Assembly (NCBI GenBank): GCA_026004775.1
Contig: BPJU01000023.1
Span: 1-64,000, forward strand
From: Pirellulaceae bacterium
GTDB taxonomy: Bacteria > Planctomycetota > Planctomycetia > Pirellulales > Pirellulaceae
Length of the DNA stretch: 64,000 bases
Direction of reading: 5' to 3'
Positions within the stretch are counted from its first letter, which is position 1; each line of letters opens with the position of its first letter. Shown in pieces: positions 16,009 through 25,669 of this stretch. Under the pieces are notes generated by a model. The model saw only the letters and a program-made list of their open reading frames with translations. It was not told the DNA's origin and did no database searches. The position numbers and the translations under genes are program-made.

Positions 16009-18588
16009 TCACGGTGTAACAGACCTGCTAACGCGAAACCCGACGTAGTGGAGGCGGGAGCCTGGGCTGCGGTCGTTGCGAAACGCACATCGGAAGTAAT
16101 CGGGACTGACATAGTTCCACGAGCCACCACGCAACACGCGGGACATGCCGAACGTCGGCGGACGTAGGTACCCTCGCTTGTATCGCTTGTACGCATCCGA
16201 TTTATACGGGTCCTCGCACCACTCCCATACGTTGCCGCTCATCTGATAATGCCCCCACGGGCTACACCCCAGCGGATAGCTCCACACACCGCATGTGGTT
16301 TCACTCCCCCGGTTGCTATCGTTCCGGCACCTGCTGGCATCCCATTCGTTCCCCCACGGATACTCCCGGCCATCCACCCCACGTGCCGCCTTCTCCCATT
16401 CCAGCTCACTGGGCAACCGCAAACCTGCCCACTGGCAGTACGCTTGCGCATCGTTCCAAGTGACACCAACCACCGGATGATCCGCCTTGTCCGCGGGGAA
16501 ACTCCCGTCGACCCAGCCGGCCAGCTTCGCTGGAAGGTACCGCGTAGCATCCACAAACCGCTTGTACTGCGCGTTGGTTACCGGGTGGATGGCTAGGTAG
16601 AACGGCGGCAGTTCCACCTCGAAAAGCCCGCCACCCTCCCGTCGGCCCGGGCCACCCGCCAAGAACTTCCCGCCGGGAACCAGCAACAGCAGACTACCGT
16701 CGATCGGATTCTCAACTAGGATTTTTCTTAGGACACTTGGGTCGGGCACCCGATGGTGTTCCTTAGGGAACCGGCCCCCAGCATCTTGAAGAGTGGCAGA
16801 GCGTGCTCTGGCAACCTCCTGTGTTCTATACGTATCCCGATGCGATGTGAAATCCCAAACGTTGTCCGGCGTAACCACTGCGCTGATCCAATAGTTCGAA
16901 TCGAAAGCTGTCACGTGCAACGACTCCGTAGCGGTGATGCCTGTAAAGTAGCCCGCCAGACGAACGAGCCAGTGCGGGTTACGACGGATAGCCGAAATCG
17001 TGCTTGCCCGCAGCGGCTTTCGCGCTGCCAGGGCTGCCACGATCGACACCGCCTCGGGCACACTAGCCTGCCGAAGCCGCGTAGCCAACGCCTCTTCCGA
17101 CGTGCCGCCCAGTTTGCCACGCGCGCCGGTAGCCAGCCACCGTTCAAAGGGCAAACTTCCCGCACTTGGCCTCTCTGACGCCACCACGGCCTCATGTTCG
17201 GCCTGTAAAGCTACCATGATTCGCCGGTAGAGGCTCCGCAAATACTCCTCATCCGGCTCCCAACCAGAGTGGCGCAGCACCCAAAGCGCGCGGAAAGCAT
17301 CTTCGACAGGCCACTCCAGGCAAGCCTCGAAAAGCCGCTTCCAGTCCCCACGATGCCGGCATGATTCTATGAACGCTTGCTGCTCTTTAGCCGACAATTC
17401 AGGCGATGTCTTTGGCTCCGCGTGAATCGTCTCCTGCCCTCTTTGGTCGCCCGACCGATCGACTTCCATGCCAGGTCCGTGTGTTCCGGCGACAAATACT
17501 TTTGATTTCTTTCCCCATACCTGTTGCGCAAAATAGGCAGCGCCAAGTGCAACTGCCACGTCCTGCTTTTGCCATTTAAATACCTCAATTTTAATTTGTT
17601 CTGTTATAACCCGATGGATCAACGGTATTCGCGAGGATCCTCCTACCAGCACCAAGGAATGAGAGCCGTGAGAGATCTGTCGTGCCTTCTCGTGTAGTCT
17701 TGCTGTTAACTCCATCGTCTTGTCTACGTAGGGTGTGATAAGCTGCTCGAATTCTTTCCGGGAGAACTTAAACTGTAGTTGTCTTTTCTTTCGCGACCAC
17801 CTCCAACTTATTGGCGTTGGGTTGTCATGAAAGGAAAGGTTCTCCTTGTATTGGCGTAGGCGACGTAATAAATCCAGGTCATATCCGTCTGGATCAATGG
17901 GTTCCCCAAACTTGTCGCGGACGATCTTGTCACACTCATCATAAAGAAGCCGGTCAAAATCTTCTCCTCCAACTCGCTCACCAATCGGCTCTTCGGCCAG
18001 GTAGAACGTACCATCGTCCTTGCGCGCAAGAAATGCCAGATCAAACGTGCCACCACCCAGATCATATACTAGAACGTGATCGCCGACTTTGTATCCCTCG
18101 TGCGCATAGGCTATCGCAGCCGCCACGGGCTCTTCTATCAACTCGACCTCTTTCAGGCCGGCGTGGATGCCTGCTTGCCGAATCGCTTTTCTCTCCCGCT
18201 GGTTAAAGATGGCGGGGCACGTGATCACAGCGCGCTCCACTTTATTGTGAAAATGGTAAGTCTTTGCGTCGTGTATCAATTTTCGTATAATCTCTGCGGC
18301 AATGTCGATTGGCTGCCATTGACGCCCGCCCATTGGCCAAATCCGCTTTTTGGCAATCTCACGCTTCACCGCAGTAACAATTCGGCGCCGGTCTTGTGGA
18401 TCGTCAATCCGCTGTTCGGCCAGTTTTCCGACCACGACGCCGTCATCGCCTATATAGACAACGGAGGGTGTTTTCTCCTCGCCAGCCTCATTGCGGAGTA
18501 TTTCCGCTTGGCCCGTACGGGAATTGTACCAGGCGACAGCGCATTTGCTGGTTCCAAAGTCGATGCCGACGAAAGGTTCAGGCTGCAC
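16009..18588 (-). CDS. Hsp70 ATPase domain fused to a formylglycine-generating-enzyme-like (FGE) domain
   Basis: An 859-residue fusion. Residues 1-360 are a complete Hsp70 nucleotide-binding domain: GIDFGTSK (phosphate 1), [13 protein letters not shown] (phosphate 2), [10 protein letters not shown] (adenosine). No DnaK-type peptide-binding domain follows. About 375-620 is helical ([20 protein letters not shown] and similar). Residues 627-859 are an FGE-sulfatase/C-type-lectin-like domain: [75 protein letters not shown]. The catalytic cysteine pair of true FGE after RGGSW is absent, so binding is more likely than catalysis. The GTG at 18588 is preferred (AAGGAG ten bases upstream, two bases after the dynamin stop); a TTG at 18618 is also in frame. 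Confidence 0.88.
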   Translation of the reverse strand: MQPEPFVGIDFGTSKCAVAWYNSRTGQAEILRNEAGEEKTPSVVYIGDDGVVVGKLAEQRIDDPQDRRRIVTAVKREIAKKRIWPMGGRQWQPIDIAAEIIRKLIHDAKTYHFHNKVERAVITCPAIFNQRERKAIRQAGIHAGLKEVELIEEPVAAAIAYAHEGYKVGDHVLVYDLGGGTFDLAFLARKDDGTFYLAEEPIGERVGGEDFDRLLYDECDKIVRDKFGEPIDPDGYDLDLLRRLRQYKENLSFHDNPTPISWRWSRKKRQLQFKFSRKEFEQLITPYVDKTMELTARLHEKARQISHGSHSLVLVGGSSRIPLIHRVITEQIKIEVFKWQKQDVAVALGAAYFAQQVWGKKSKVFVAGTHGPGMEVDRSGDQRGQETIHAEPKTSPELSAKEQQAFIESCRHRGDWKRLFEACLEWPVEDAFRALWVLRHSGWEPDEEYLRSLYRRIMVALQAEHEAVVASERPSAGSLPFERWLATGARGKLGGTSEEALATRLRQASVPEAVSIVAALAARKPLRASTISAIRRNPHWLVRLAGYFTGITATESLHVTAFDSNYWISAVVTPDNVWDFTSHRDTYRTQEVARARSATLQDAGGRFPKEHHRVPDPSVLRKILVENPIDGSLLLLVPGGKFLAGGPGRREGGGLFEVELPPFYLAIHPVTNAQYKRFVDATRYLPAKLAGWVDGSFPADKADHPVVGVTWNDAQAYCQWAGLRLPSELEWEKAARGVDGREYPWGNEWDASRCRNDSNRGSETTCGVWSYPLGCSPWGHYQMSGNVWEWCEDPYKSDAYKRYKRGYLRPPTFGMSRVLRGGSWNYVSPDYFRCAFRNDRSPGSRLHYVGFRVSRSVTP

Positions 18589-18590
18589 AG

Positions 18591-18790
18591 CTATGAGTCT
18601 CCTTGGGTAGTAAAGCAAGGTTTCATGCTAAACCCGATACCGAGCGTCTCGAGTCGTTTTCGCACGCTGGTGAGGCTACTGCCAATTGACGACAATGCCG
18701 CCAGTTGGCTTTGTAAAACCTCTTCACGCGCGCACCTTTGGGATTCATTGTAGTCGGCTTATGACCGAAGCTCATCCAGTGTAATGGACC
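18591..18790 (-). pseudogene. 3' tail of a dynamin-like GTPase gene
   Basis: The last roughly 60 codons match the end of the intact dynamin-like gene at 25670-27628 almost base for base, including the final SMTPCF-like codons and the TAG at 18591-18593 that sits two bases before the Hsp70 start. The rest of the gene is gone: at about 18790 similarity ends and the right end of IS3-CHC2 copy B begins at 18801. This shows that the Hsp70-FGE gene once had the same upstream partner as the Hsp70-GTPase gene. Confidence 0.8.
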
Positions 18791-18800
18791 CAGTGTACCC

Positions 18801-19846
18801 CTGTGTTGGTTCAGCCATAACTGGACAACCGGGACCAAGGGCATAAAGTAGAAACAGTTCATGACGACGGGTTCCTCTGCTCTGTTGTAGGGGTATTGTC
18901 AGGACTGATCAAGGCGGGTGCAAAGCGTTCGGCCAGGGATCGAGCCGCGGAGGGAAGGTCGAGGTTGTGGCAGGTAGCCCAGAGGTCAGGGACATTGCCT
19001 TGGCACTGGCATTGGGGATGACAGCATCGGAAGATGCCTCGTTGGAGATTGACTGAGAAGGATCGATGGTTTTTCCCGTCAGGATGTTGATGGATAGGAC
19101 AGGGCCCACGGCGTTGCGGTCCGCTTCCGCGATAGTGTTCCAGGGTAACGAGTGCCTCGAGGACGTTGGCCATACGGACGGTGCGTCGCAGGAGGGCGAA
19201 ATCGATGCGGTTATCTTGCCGCATGGTTGCCTGGTGGGCAGCCTGGCGTCGTTGGCGGCGAAGCTCACGTGCCTCCTGGAGCTTTTCATCGCGCTTTTGA
19301 TGGATGATTGCGTCCAGGCCATGTAAACGATCGGCGGGAGCGACATAGCCGATGGCTGCATGGAGCCGGGTGTGGTTGTACTCGTTTACATAGTTTTGGA
19401 TAACGCGTCTGGCATCCTCTACGGTCAAGGGAGTTTGCGGGCGGAGGCACTCCCGTTTGAGACTTCCGAAGGAGCGTTCAATTTTGCCGTTGGATTGAGG
19501 ATAGTAGGGTGAAGTCATAATGTGATGGAACTGGCAGAGAGTGATGAATTGACGGAATTCACGGCAGACGAACTGTCGGCGGTTATCCGAGATGATGGTG
19601 GGTCGAGCATCGGGAAACGCCTCTCGTGCCTTTTGGACGACGATTTGGGCGTCAGCGGACCGCATGGTGGGAAAGAGTTCCCAGGCCACGGTATAGCGGC
19701 TGTATCCGTCGATAACGCTGCACATGTGGTAGAAGGTACCCGCGACCTTGACGTGAGTGAAGTCGATGTGCCAGTTCTGGTGGGGTTCGGACGGCTGCTG
19801 GAAACCATTGCCTCGCCTGGGGTTGGCTGGCGATGGCCTGGACAAC
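18801..19846 (-). mobile_element. IS3-type element with CHC2 fusion, copy B (inverted, left end missing)
   Basis: This is the inverted partner of copy A. The right end starts at TGTGTTGGTTCAGCC (18802-18816). Homology with copy A runs to the GTTGTCC just inside 19846, where the IS4-superfamily element begins. The two right ends face each other across 14834-18800. Confidence 0.75.
18859..19846 (-). pseudogene. IS3-type DDE transposase with DnaG-like CHC2 zinc domain, 5'-truncated copy B
   Basis: Nearly identical to copy A over the rve core and CHC2 tail. Visible differences include RCCHPQC in place of RCFHPQC, NVPDLW for NVLDLW, LPSAARSL for LPAAARSL and QAAHQA for QAAQQA. The zinc ligands are kept. 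The 5' part (helix-turn-helix and first residues) is lost where the IS4-superfamily element abuts; the frame reads through that junction into the IS end, which would give a foreign N-terminus. Both copies in this window are therefore defective, so a full-length source should exist elsewhere if they moved recently. Confidence 0.8.
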
Positions 19847-21384
19847 TGCACTTTCTGACAAAAGCTAATATTAGGCTGCGAGGGCGGCCAGGCGAAGTAG
19901 GAGGGCGCCGATTTTTGTCGATGCCCACCGCGCACCTAGTAATCGCGAAAATTCGTTACCTAGAATGTAGCGCTGCAAAGCTTTGCGACGATCCGAATGT
20001 GACGGTCGGCGATTTGGGTCGTCCCACGGGGACGCACTGCGGTCGGTAAGTTCCTCGTGCGGGCGGTTCCACGCCCACATTTCCAGCAGGGTATAGCTCC
20101 ACAGGTTCAAATGGTAGGCTCCTATGTTCGCCCAAATATTGCGCAGTTGCTGTTGCCCAGCCCCCCACACTTCTTTCAGATCGTGAAAGTTTTGCTCCAC
20201 GGTGGCTCGGTCCGCATAGGCCTCAAGAATATCGGTCACCTTAGCGTGAATATCTGTACAGAACAGAGCTATCCATCGGTTCGTCTCTCGCACGATGACG
20301 ACACGTACCGGTCCCCGCGCCGGTTTCCAGGTCGCGACAAAAGTCTTCACGGTTTTCGTAGCTGGTTTTCCATAGAGTAGGCAATCGACTTGCTGCCAAC
20401 CTCGCGGTTGGGCAGCGCGTTTGGCCAAGTCGATGGTCTTTGGACCATACTTGCGTGGACGTCCCCGCTTGGGCGCGTTCCCTGGTGGTGGCAGGTTGCA
20501 AAGAGCGGCATCTTTTCTAAGTCGCCCCACGACGGTAACACCAAGCTTTCGGGCCTCATCCAGAAGCTGCCGCGACGCATAACCGCCGTCGACCACCAGC
20601 CAAAGCTTCTTGCCAGCAGCGTGGATTATGGGCGCAAGCCAACCCAGCAGTTGAGCAGCCAATTGTAGTTTGGTGGCGAATTGCCAATTACGCCACTCTG
20701 GAAGGCGTGCCATGGCTTCCTTACGGACGTACAGCAGGGCACACAGCGGCAAGGCTATGGCGCCCCACAACGCGTGCCGGATGACCAAGGCAATGGTCAC
20801 CCAAATGTGGCCGTACAGGAAATTCTCGTCGGCCGGACCGGGCGTAGGATTTCTGTGGATCGATGCTCCTTCGACACGCGGTCCATAGCGCTTGGTGGGG
20901 GTGTCATCAATGACTACCACAAGTCGCTCCGGTAGGGGCAGATTCTTTAAGAGGAGCATCACCAAGTGGCTAGAAATCCGCTTGGCCTCCTGTCCCACTT
21001 TGGCTATAAAATAATAGTAATCCTGATAATCGTCACTGACGCCTGCGGCCCGAAGCCAGGAGGAAACCGTACGACGTCCGTGAGCGAACAACATACCGAC
21101 TAAGACAACGGGGAGTCTCCATCGGTGACGTCCGTGTAACGCAGCCGATAACCAAGCTGCCCATTCGGCCCATTCCTCGGGTGGCTTCCATGCAATTTGT
21201 GCGTCGTGCATATTGGCTCTTCCGTGACTTTGAGTTTGAAAGAACCTTTTTCTCAAAGGTTACGGAAGAGCCGTTTTTTGTGAAGATCAGTTTTGCCGAG
21301 TGGGCTGGCAACCTGCGCCAGTCTACCCACATTTTAGTGGAAATCATCTGGCACATTACGTGTTAGCTTTTGTCAGAAAGTGCA
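19847..21384 (-). mobile_element. Intact IS4-superfamily insertion sequence with perfect 22-bp ends
   Basis: TGCACTTTCTGACAAAAGCT plus AA (19847-19868) is repeated in perfect inversion at 21363-21384. The 1538-bp element holds one full transposase gene. No target duplication could be matched on the two sides: the left flank is IS3-CHC2 copy B, while the right flank is unrelated palindrome-rich DNA, so one flank has been replaced after insertion. Confidence 0.88.
19871..21211 (-). CDS. IS4-superfamily DDE transposase
   Basis: A 446-residue transposase. The acidic triad can be placed as VVIDDTPTKRYG (Asp), LWLVVDGGYAS (Asp) and the Y-2-R-3-E-6-K signature YADRATVEQNFHDLK (Glu), which assigns it to the IS4 superfamily, IS4/IS701-like. 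Between them is a long beta-rich insertion (LVRKEAMARLPEWRN region), as in this group. The ATG at 21211 (MHDAQIAWKPPEEW) is preferred because GGAAGAG lies just upstream; the frame is open to 21256. The frame is intact and both ends are perfect, so this is the best candidate for a currently mobile element in the window. Confidence 0.85.
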   Translation of the reverse strand: MHDAQIAWKPPEEWAEWAAWLSAALHGRHRWRLPVVLVGMLFAHGRRTVSSWLRAAGVSDDYQDYYYFIAKVGQEAKRISSHLVMLLLKNLPLPERLVVVIDDTPTKRYGPRVEGASIHRNPTPGPADENFLYGHIWVTIALVIRHALWGAIALPLCALLYVRKEAMARLPEWRNWQFATKLQLAAQLLGWLAPIIHAAGKKLWLVVDGGYASRQLLDEARKLGVTVVGRLRKDAALCNLPPPGNAPKRGRPRKYGPKTIDLAKRAAQPRGWQQVDCLLYGKPATKTVKTFVATWKPARGPVRVVIVRETNRWIALFCTDIHAKVTDILEAYADRATVEQNFHDLKEVWGAGQQQLRNIWANIGAYHLNLWSYTLLEMWAWNRPHEELTDRSASPWDDPNRRPSHSDRRKALQRYILGNEFSRLLGARWASTKIGALLLRLAALAA

Positions 21385-21442
21385 GGACCAAGAATAACGG
21401 CCAACAAATAGATTTGGAAACGGAGATGCTGCGTCTTAGGTT

Positions 21443-21619
21443 CCTAGGGCTTACGCCCTAGGCTAATTGCGGGGACGCCGCTACGCGGCTTTGCCTAATA
21501 TTGGAGTCGACGTGAATGGTGTGCGATTCCTTTCAATGTGGGCTAAGAAAGGGCGCCGAAAGGCGCGATCGAGCCGCGAAAGCGGCGACATCGCTTTAGC
21601 CGCGGGCGTAAGCCCGCGG
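21443..21619. repeat. Cluster of REP-like palindromes
   Basis: Perfect hairpins CCTAGGGC-TTAC-GCCCTAGG (21443-21462) and CCGCGGGC-GTAA-GCCCGCGG (21600-21619) share stem length and loop type. A smaller stem GCCGC-GAAA-GCGGC (21573-21586) lies between them. The stretch 21385-21722 has no gene. The palindromes resemble REP-type intergenic elements. Confidence 0.6.
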
Positions 21620-21722
21620 CAAAGATGCGGTGCGTCTTGGGTTCTTTGGCAAATACGAAGTCATTTGTTTCACGCGATTCTTCATTTCCTTTAAAGTCAT
21701 CATGGCGATCCTCCGTAAGTTC

Positions 21723-23176
21723 GTAAGCGCACACTGGCACCATTCTTGGGGGTGGGCAGGCAGACCGCGTCGTATCGCAACACGCCGTTCTTTGAGCAAA
21801 GGAGCCACCCCGTGGACGAAGCTGCTCGTTCCCGCAAGTCCCGTGAATGGACTAAGCGCCTCAGGCGCTTCAACAACTCCGGGCTCGGCGTTGGGGAATT
21901 CTGGCGGGAGGCTGGGGTTTCCGTAGCGACGGTGTATTACTGGAAGAGACACCTGCACGGAACGTTGTTAGGTAGCGAAGGGCGGAATGCCACTGTATCC
22001 CCATCGCAGCACGCAATGGAACATCGTGAGGAGCGCAGCGGATGTGATCGCACCGCTCGTTGGGTATTACCGTCAAGTGGCTTTGCGCGACAGTGTGCTG
22101 GGGGTGGACGACACGCGCGTGACGATGGTGATTACGGAGCTTTTGCCGGATGTGGATCCGAATGAACCTCGCCATCGTCGAGCTCTTGAAGTGCTGAAGC
22201 GTGCCCTGGATCGCGGCATGCGGAGCATTACGGCTCGCATGTGGGCTTATCGGCCGGTGACAACGCCGTTGGTGGTTTTCGATTTTACGGTGAGCCAGCA
22301 TCGGGACGGGCCCGCGTTCTTTCTGGGGGATTATCAAGGGATTCTGTTGGGTGACTGCTGGTCGGGGTATGACGGCATCATTGCTTCATCCAATGAAAAG
22401 ATCTTGCAAGCGGCGTGTAGTGCTCACGCGCGGCGTAAGATTTTCGATTCTTAGGCTTATCCGCAAGAACGCGACCAAGCGGGCCAGACCAATTATGAGA
22501 CATTGTTGCCGTGGCGTTGGGCGGAAAAACACCCGGATCGGATACGTCATTTTCGGATTCGGGAGAACGAGCGGCGAGCGAACGCTCGTCGCCGTCACCG
22601 GCAGGAACGGCGATTGGTCAACGATACGTCATGAGGGTAGGGCGTGCGGGTAGGGGCACAGCGCGGTCGAGTTTGCGTCAAAGTATTGGTCGATCGACAC
22701 CGCCGGCGGCCAGGCAGCGTGTCTGGCGTGCTAGTTGGCGAAGGTGGATTGCTTTGCGCTCCTGGCGAATCCCGCGAAGTAGTGCTCTGAACATTTTCGC
22801 AAGCTGTCCTGGCAGAGACTTGTTTGGTCTTGTGGAGAATTTCTGCGCGTCTAGTTCGGCGCATATCGGGCGCTTCTTGTTGATTGGTTCCGTTGGTGCG
22901 CGGTGAGCTTAGGTATGTGTGGCCGAAGCGGCTTCGGCTTTCGTGATACGGAAGCCGACGTTGCGTTCAGCTCATGCGACGACGCTGCAAACGTGGATTC
23001 CTCTGCCCGTCGGGCGGGCCATCACCAGCTACAACGGCCGTGCCGATGACCGCCGTGATCGTTCGATGAACCGCTCGCCCTTAAGTCGACGCCCACGGAG
23101 CCTGTCCGGCCGACTTCCCGCAACCGCTACCGCCATCCGAGCCGGCCGGTGCCCCATGGTGCCGGTGTACGCTTAC
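21723..23176 (+). mobile_element. Internally deleted IS66 derivative with both ends
   Basis: The left end GTAAGCGCACACTGGCACCA (21723-21742) and the right end, the complement of GTAAGCGTACACCGGCACCA (ending at 23176), match the termini of the complete IS66 element; the left one has two changes. Inside are a tnpA piece, two tnpC pieces and the 540-base non-coding stretch that the complete element also has next to its left end. tnpB and most of tnpC are missing. It is oriented opposite to the complete copy. It cannot encode transposase but keeps ends that TnpC of the complete copy might act on. Confidence 0.8.
21812..22635 (+). pseudogene. Fused fragments of IS66 tnpA and tnpC
   Basis: A tnpA-like start (GTG at 21812: VDEAARSRKSREWTKRLRRF, then VSVATVYYWKRHLHGTL) breaks off near 22000. 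The next segment encodes the middle of TnpC (HRSTQWNIVRSAADVIAPLV, GVDDTRVTMV, LLGDCWSGYDGI) until a TAG at 22452-22454. A last segment (AGQTNYEELLPWRWAEKHPD to about 22635) is the TnpC C-terminus with the stretch carrying the catalytic Glu deleted. Three joined pieces, none functional. Confidence 0.8.
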
Positions 23177-23291
23177 CGAAAAAACGCTGCACCATAGTTG
23201 TAGCCGACTGCGCTACTAAAATCCCTACCTTCCGACGTTCCGATAAAGCACGGCCCTTCATCGTTACAAACTGTCGATTTTGCATTGAGCC

Positions 23292-25667
23292 CTAACGTAG
23301 AAACCTTTGCTTTCTCGCATAAAGTATTATCGGGTAAAGTAAACCGCCCAAAAGTGTCCCCCAAAACGAACAAGCCAACGCTAGGTACCACCCCTCAAGC
23401 CCGAATAAACCAAACGGAATTAGCATTCCCAAAATCCCGCCCGCGAAGGCTCCCCTGTTTACAACGACGGATCCTATCTTTACAAGGTACATGACGCCAC
23501 CCAGAATTGCTTCGGCGAAAAGCTGTATCTTTTGCTTGCGTGCGTAAGCTACTGCGTTGCGCACAAGCCAGTCCCAGACTAGTTCCAGCCCGTACGACGT
23601 AAATCCCGGCTTCGGTGCCAAACGTGACGTACCATTCGCATCGAAGATCATTTTACACTCGCCGACCGCTGCTACGATGAACACTTTCACACGCCTCGGC
23701 CACACATATGCTCCATAGACATTGGGCATGAGTTCCTTTATCAGATTTTCCCACCCCTCCCTTTCGCTAGCATAACCTCCGAAACGGTCGCACTGCGTGA
23801 ATACCAGGCATATACGGCGTTCTCTTGTGAACAAATAGTCAAGAACTGCCTTAATAGTTGCTTCATTATCAATGCGTCTTTCAAAACTAACCTCGATAAA
23901 ATCTCCCAAATTCACAACGAGCACAACAGCATCGGCAGACTTACAGTGCGCGACTAGTTTCGGTAGTGAGCCACAGTGGGTTGTGGAACAAAGCTCTTCC
24001 CCGTGTGCCACGATCTTTCGCAGGTCCTGGCCGGATATGTCAAGGACGCCGATCTCACAGATCCGCCGATTTTGGACAAACAATCCCCAGCGAAGGCAAA
24101 AGGCTTCCCCCGGCGGGGTAGACGGAGGCCACTCGCCACACTGAAGAGTAGCCCACACTTGCTCGACGAACTTAAGAGTCTTGGCATCCAGCGGCTCAAG
24201 AAACATACCGTCAGGGCCAGGCACGTTAAAGCGTTTCGCAAGGACGCAGGTCAACACGGTCTTGCCCGAACCCTCCGTGCCGAGCACAGCGACACGTAGA
24301 CTCCCCAATTGTGCAGATCCTTGAAACAGAGTGTGTTTTACCCATGGTCGCGACGGACCATTCCCACCACCAGTTTCGGAACGAGTATAAGATAGCTGCT
24401 TTTCCAATAAAGTCCTTAATTTCAATAATAAAGTCTTAGCAATGTTTAATAACAATATCCTTTCTCCTGGGCTGCCTATACGTTCCGTCACCCCACTTGC
24501 CGATTGGGTATTAGCGATGGAACTCGTAGGCTCCGATATAACGTATATCGCCGGCTTGCTTTCTTTCTGACGGCGAAATGTCGCACCTTCGCCCCATATC
24601 TCTTGTGCAAAATAGGCAGCACCAAGTGCAACTGCCACATCCTGCTTTTGCCATTGAAACGGCTCAATGCTCATCTCTTCCGTTATTACGCGGCGGATCA
24701 GCGGTATGCGTGATGACCCGCCCACCAGCACCAAGGAGTGAGAACCGTGGGTTATCTGTCGTGCCTTCTCGTGTAGTCTTGCTGTTAACTCCATCGTCTT
24801 GTCTACGTAGGGTGTGATAAGCTGCTCGAATTCTTTCCGCGAGAACTTAAACTGTAGTAGTCTCCCTTTTCGCGACCACACCCAACTTATTGGCCGTGGG
24901 TTTTCATGAAAGGAAAGGTTCTCCTTATATTGGCGTAGGCGACGTAATAAATCCAAGTCATATCGGTCTGGCTCGATGGGTTCCCGAAACTTGCCGCGAA
25001 CGATCTTGTCACACTCATCATAAAGAAGTCGGTCAAAATCTTCTCCTCCAACTCGCTCTCCGACCGGTTCCTCCGCCACATAAAATGTGCCATCGTCCCT
25101 GCAAGCAAGAAACGCGAGATCAAACGTGCCTCCACCTAAGTCATATACCAGCACATAATTCCCCACGTTATATCCTTCGTGCGCATAGGCTGTGGCAGCC
25201 GCCACCGGCTCTTCTACTAACTCCACTTCTCTCAGGCCCGCGCACATACCTGCTTGGCGAATCGCTTCTCTCTCCCGCTCGTTAAATATGGCGGGGCACG
25301 TGATAACAGCTCGCTCTACTTTATTATTAAAATGGTATGTCTCTGCATCATGTATCAATTTCCGTATAATTTCTGCGGCAATTTCGATTGCCGTCCATTG
25401 ACGGTTGCCGATTAACCAAAGTTGCTTCTTGGCAATTTCCCGCTTTACGGCAACAACAATCCGGGGCCGATCATGCGGATCTTCAATTCGCTCTTCGGCC
25501 AGTTTTCCGACCACGACGCCGTCATCGCCTATATAGACAACGGAGGGTGTTTTCTCCTCGCCAGCCTCATTGCGGAGTATTTCCGCTTGGCCCGTACGGG
25601 AATTGTACCAGGCGACAGCGCATTTGCTGGTTCCAAAGTCGATGCCGACGAAAGGTTCAGGCTGCAC
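23292..25667 (-). CDS. Hsp70 ATPase domain fused to a P-loop GTPase and a membrane tail
   Basis: A 791-residue fusion and the last gene of the operon. Residues 1-360 are an Hsp70 nucleotide-binding domain almost the same as in the Hsp70-FGE gene (DFGTSK 10-15, DLGGGTFDL 176-184, GGSSR 316-320). There is no peptide-binding domain. After a linker comes a GTPase-like domain: Walker A GTEGSGKT (463-470), DISG (543-546) and TQCD (624-627) in the base-specificity position. Three hydrophobic segments (about 719-737, 741-757, 759-783) end the protein, so the C-terminus should sit in the inner membrane. The GTG at 25667 is preferred: AAGGAG ten bases upstream, two bases after the dynamin stop; a TTG at 25697 is also in frame. 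Confidence 0.88.
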   Translation of the reverse strand: MQPEPFVGIDFGTSKCAVAWYNSRTGQAEILRNEAGEEKTPSVVYIGDDGVVVGKLAEERIEDPHDRPRIVVAVKREIAKKQLWLIGNRQWTAIEIAAEIIRKLIHDAETYHFNNKVERAVITCPAIFNEREREAIRQAGMCAGLREVELVEEPVAAATAYAHEGYNVGNYVLVYDLGGGTFDLAFLACRDDGTFYVAEEPVGERVGGEDFDRLLYDECDKIVRGKFREPIEPDRYDLDLLRRLRQYKENLSFHENPRPISWVWSRKGRLLQFKFSRKEFEQLITPYVDKTMELTARLHEKARQITHGSHSLVLVGGSSRIPLIRRVITEEMSIEPFQWQKQDVAVALGAAYFAQEIWGEGATFRRQKESKPAIYVISEPTSSIANTQSASGVTERIGSPGERILLLNIAKTLLLKLRTLLEKQLSYTRSETGGGNGPSRPWVKHTLFQGSAQLGSLRVAVLGTEGSGKTVLTCVLAKRFNVPGPDGMFLEPLDAKTLKFVEQVWATLQCGEWPPSTPPGEAFCLRWGLFVQNRRICEIGVLDISGQDLRKIVAHGEELCSTTHCGSLPKLVAHCKSADAVVLVVNLGDFIEVSFERRIDNEATIKAVLDYLFTRERRICLVFTQCDRFGGYASEREGWENLIKELMPNVYGAYVWPRRVKVFIVAAVGECKMIFDANGTSRLAPKPGFTSYGLELVWDWLVRNAVAYARKQKIQLFAEAILGGVMYLVKIGSVVVNRGAFAGGILGMLIPFGLFGLEGWYLALACSFWGTLLGGLLYPIILYARKQRFLR

Positions 25668-25669
25668 AG

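Noticed and set aside
23173-23391. Minus-strand ORF of 72 codons at the edge of the IS66 derivative
   Set aside because: It overlaps the end of the Hsp70-GTPase gene by 100 bases and runs into the IS end. It might be a truncated gene, but nothing recognisable supports it.
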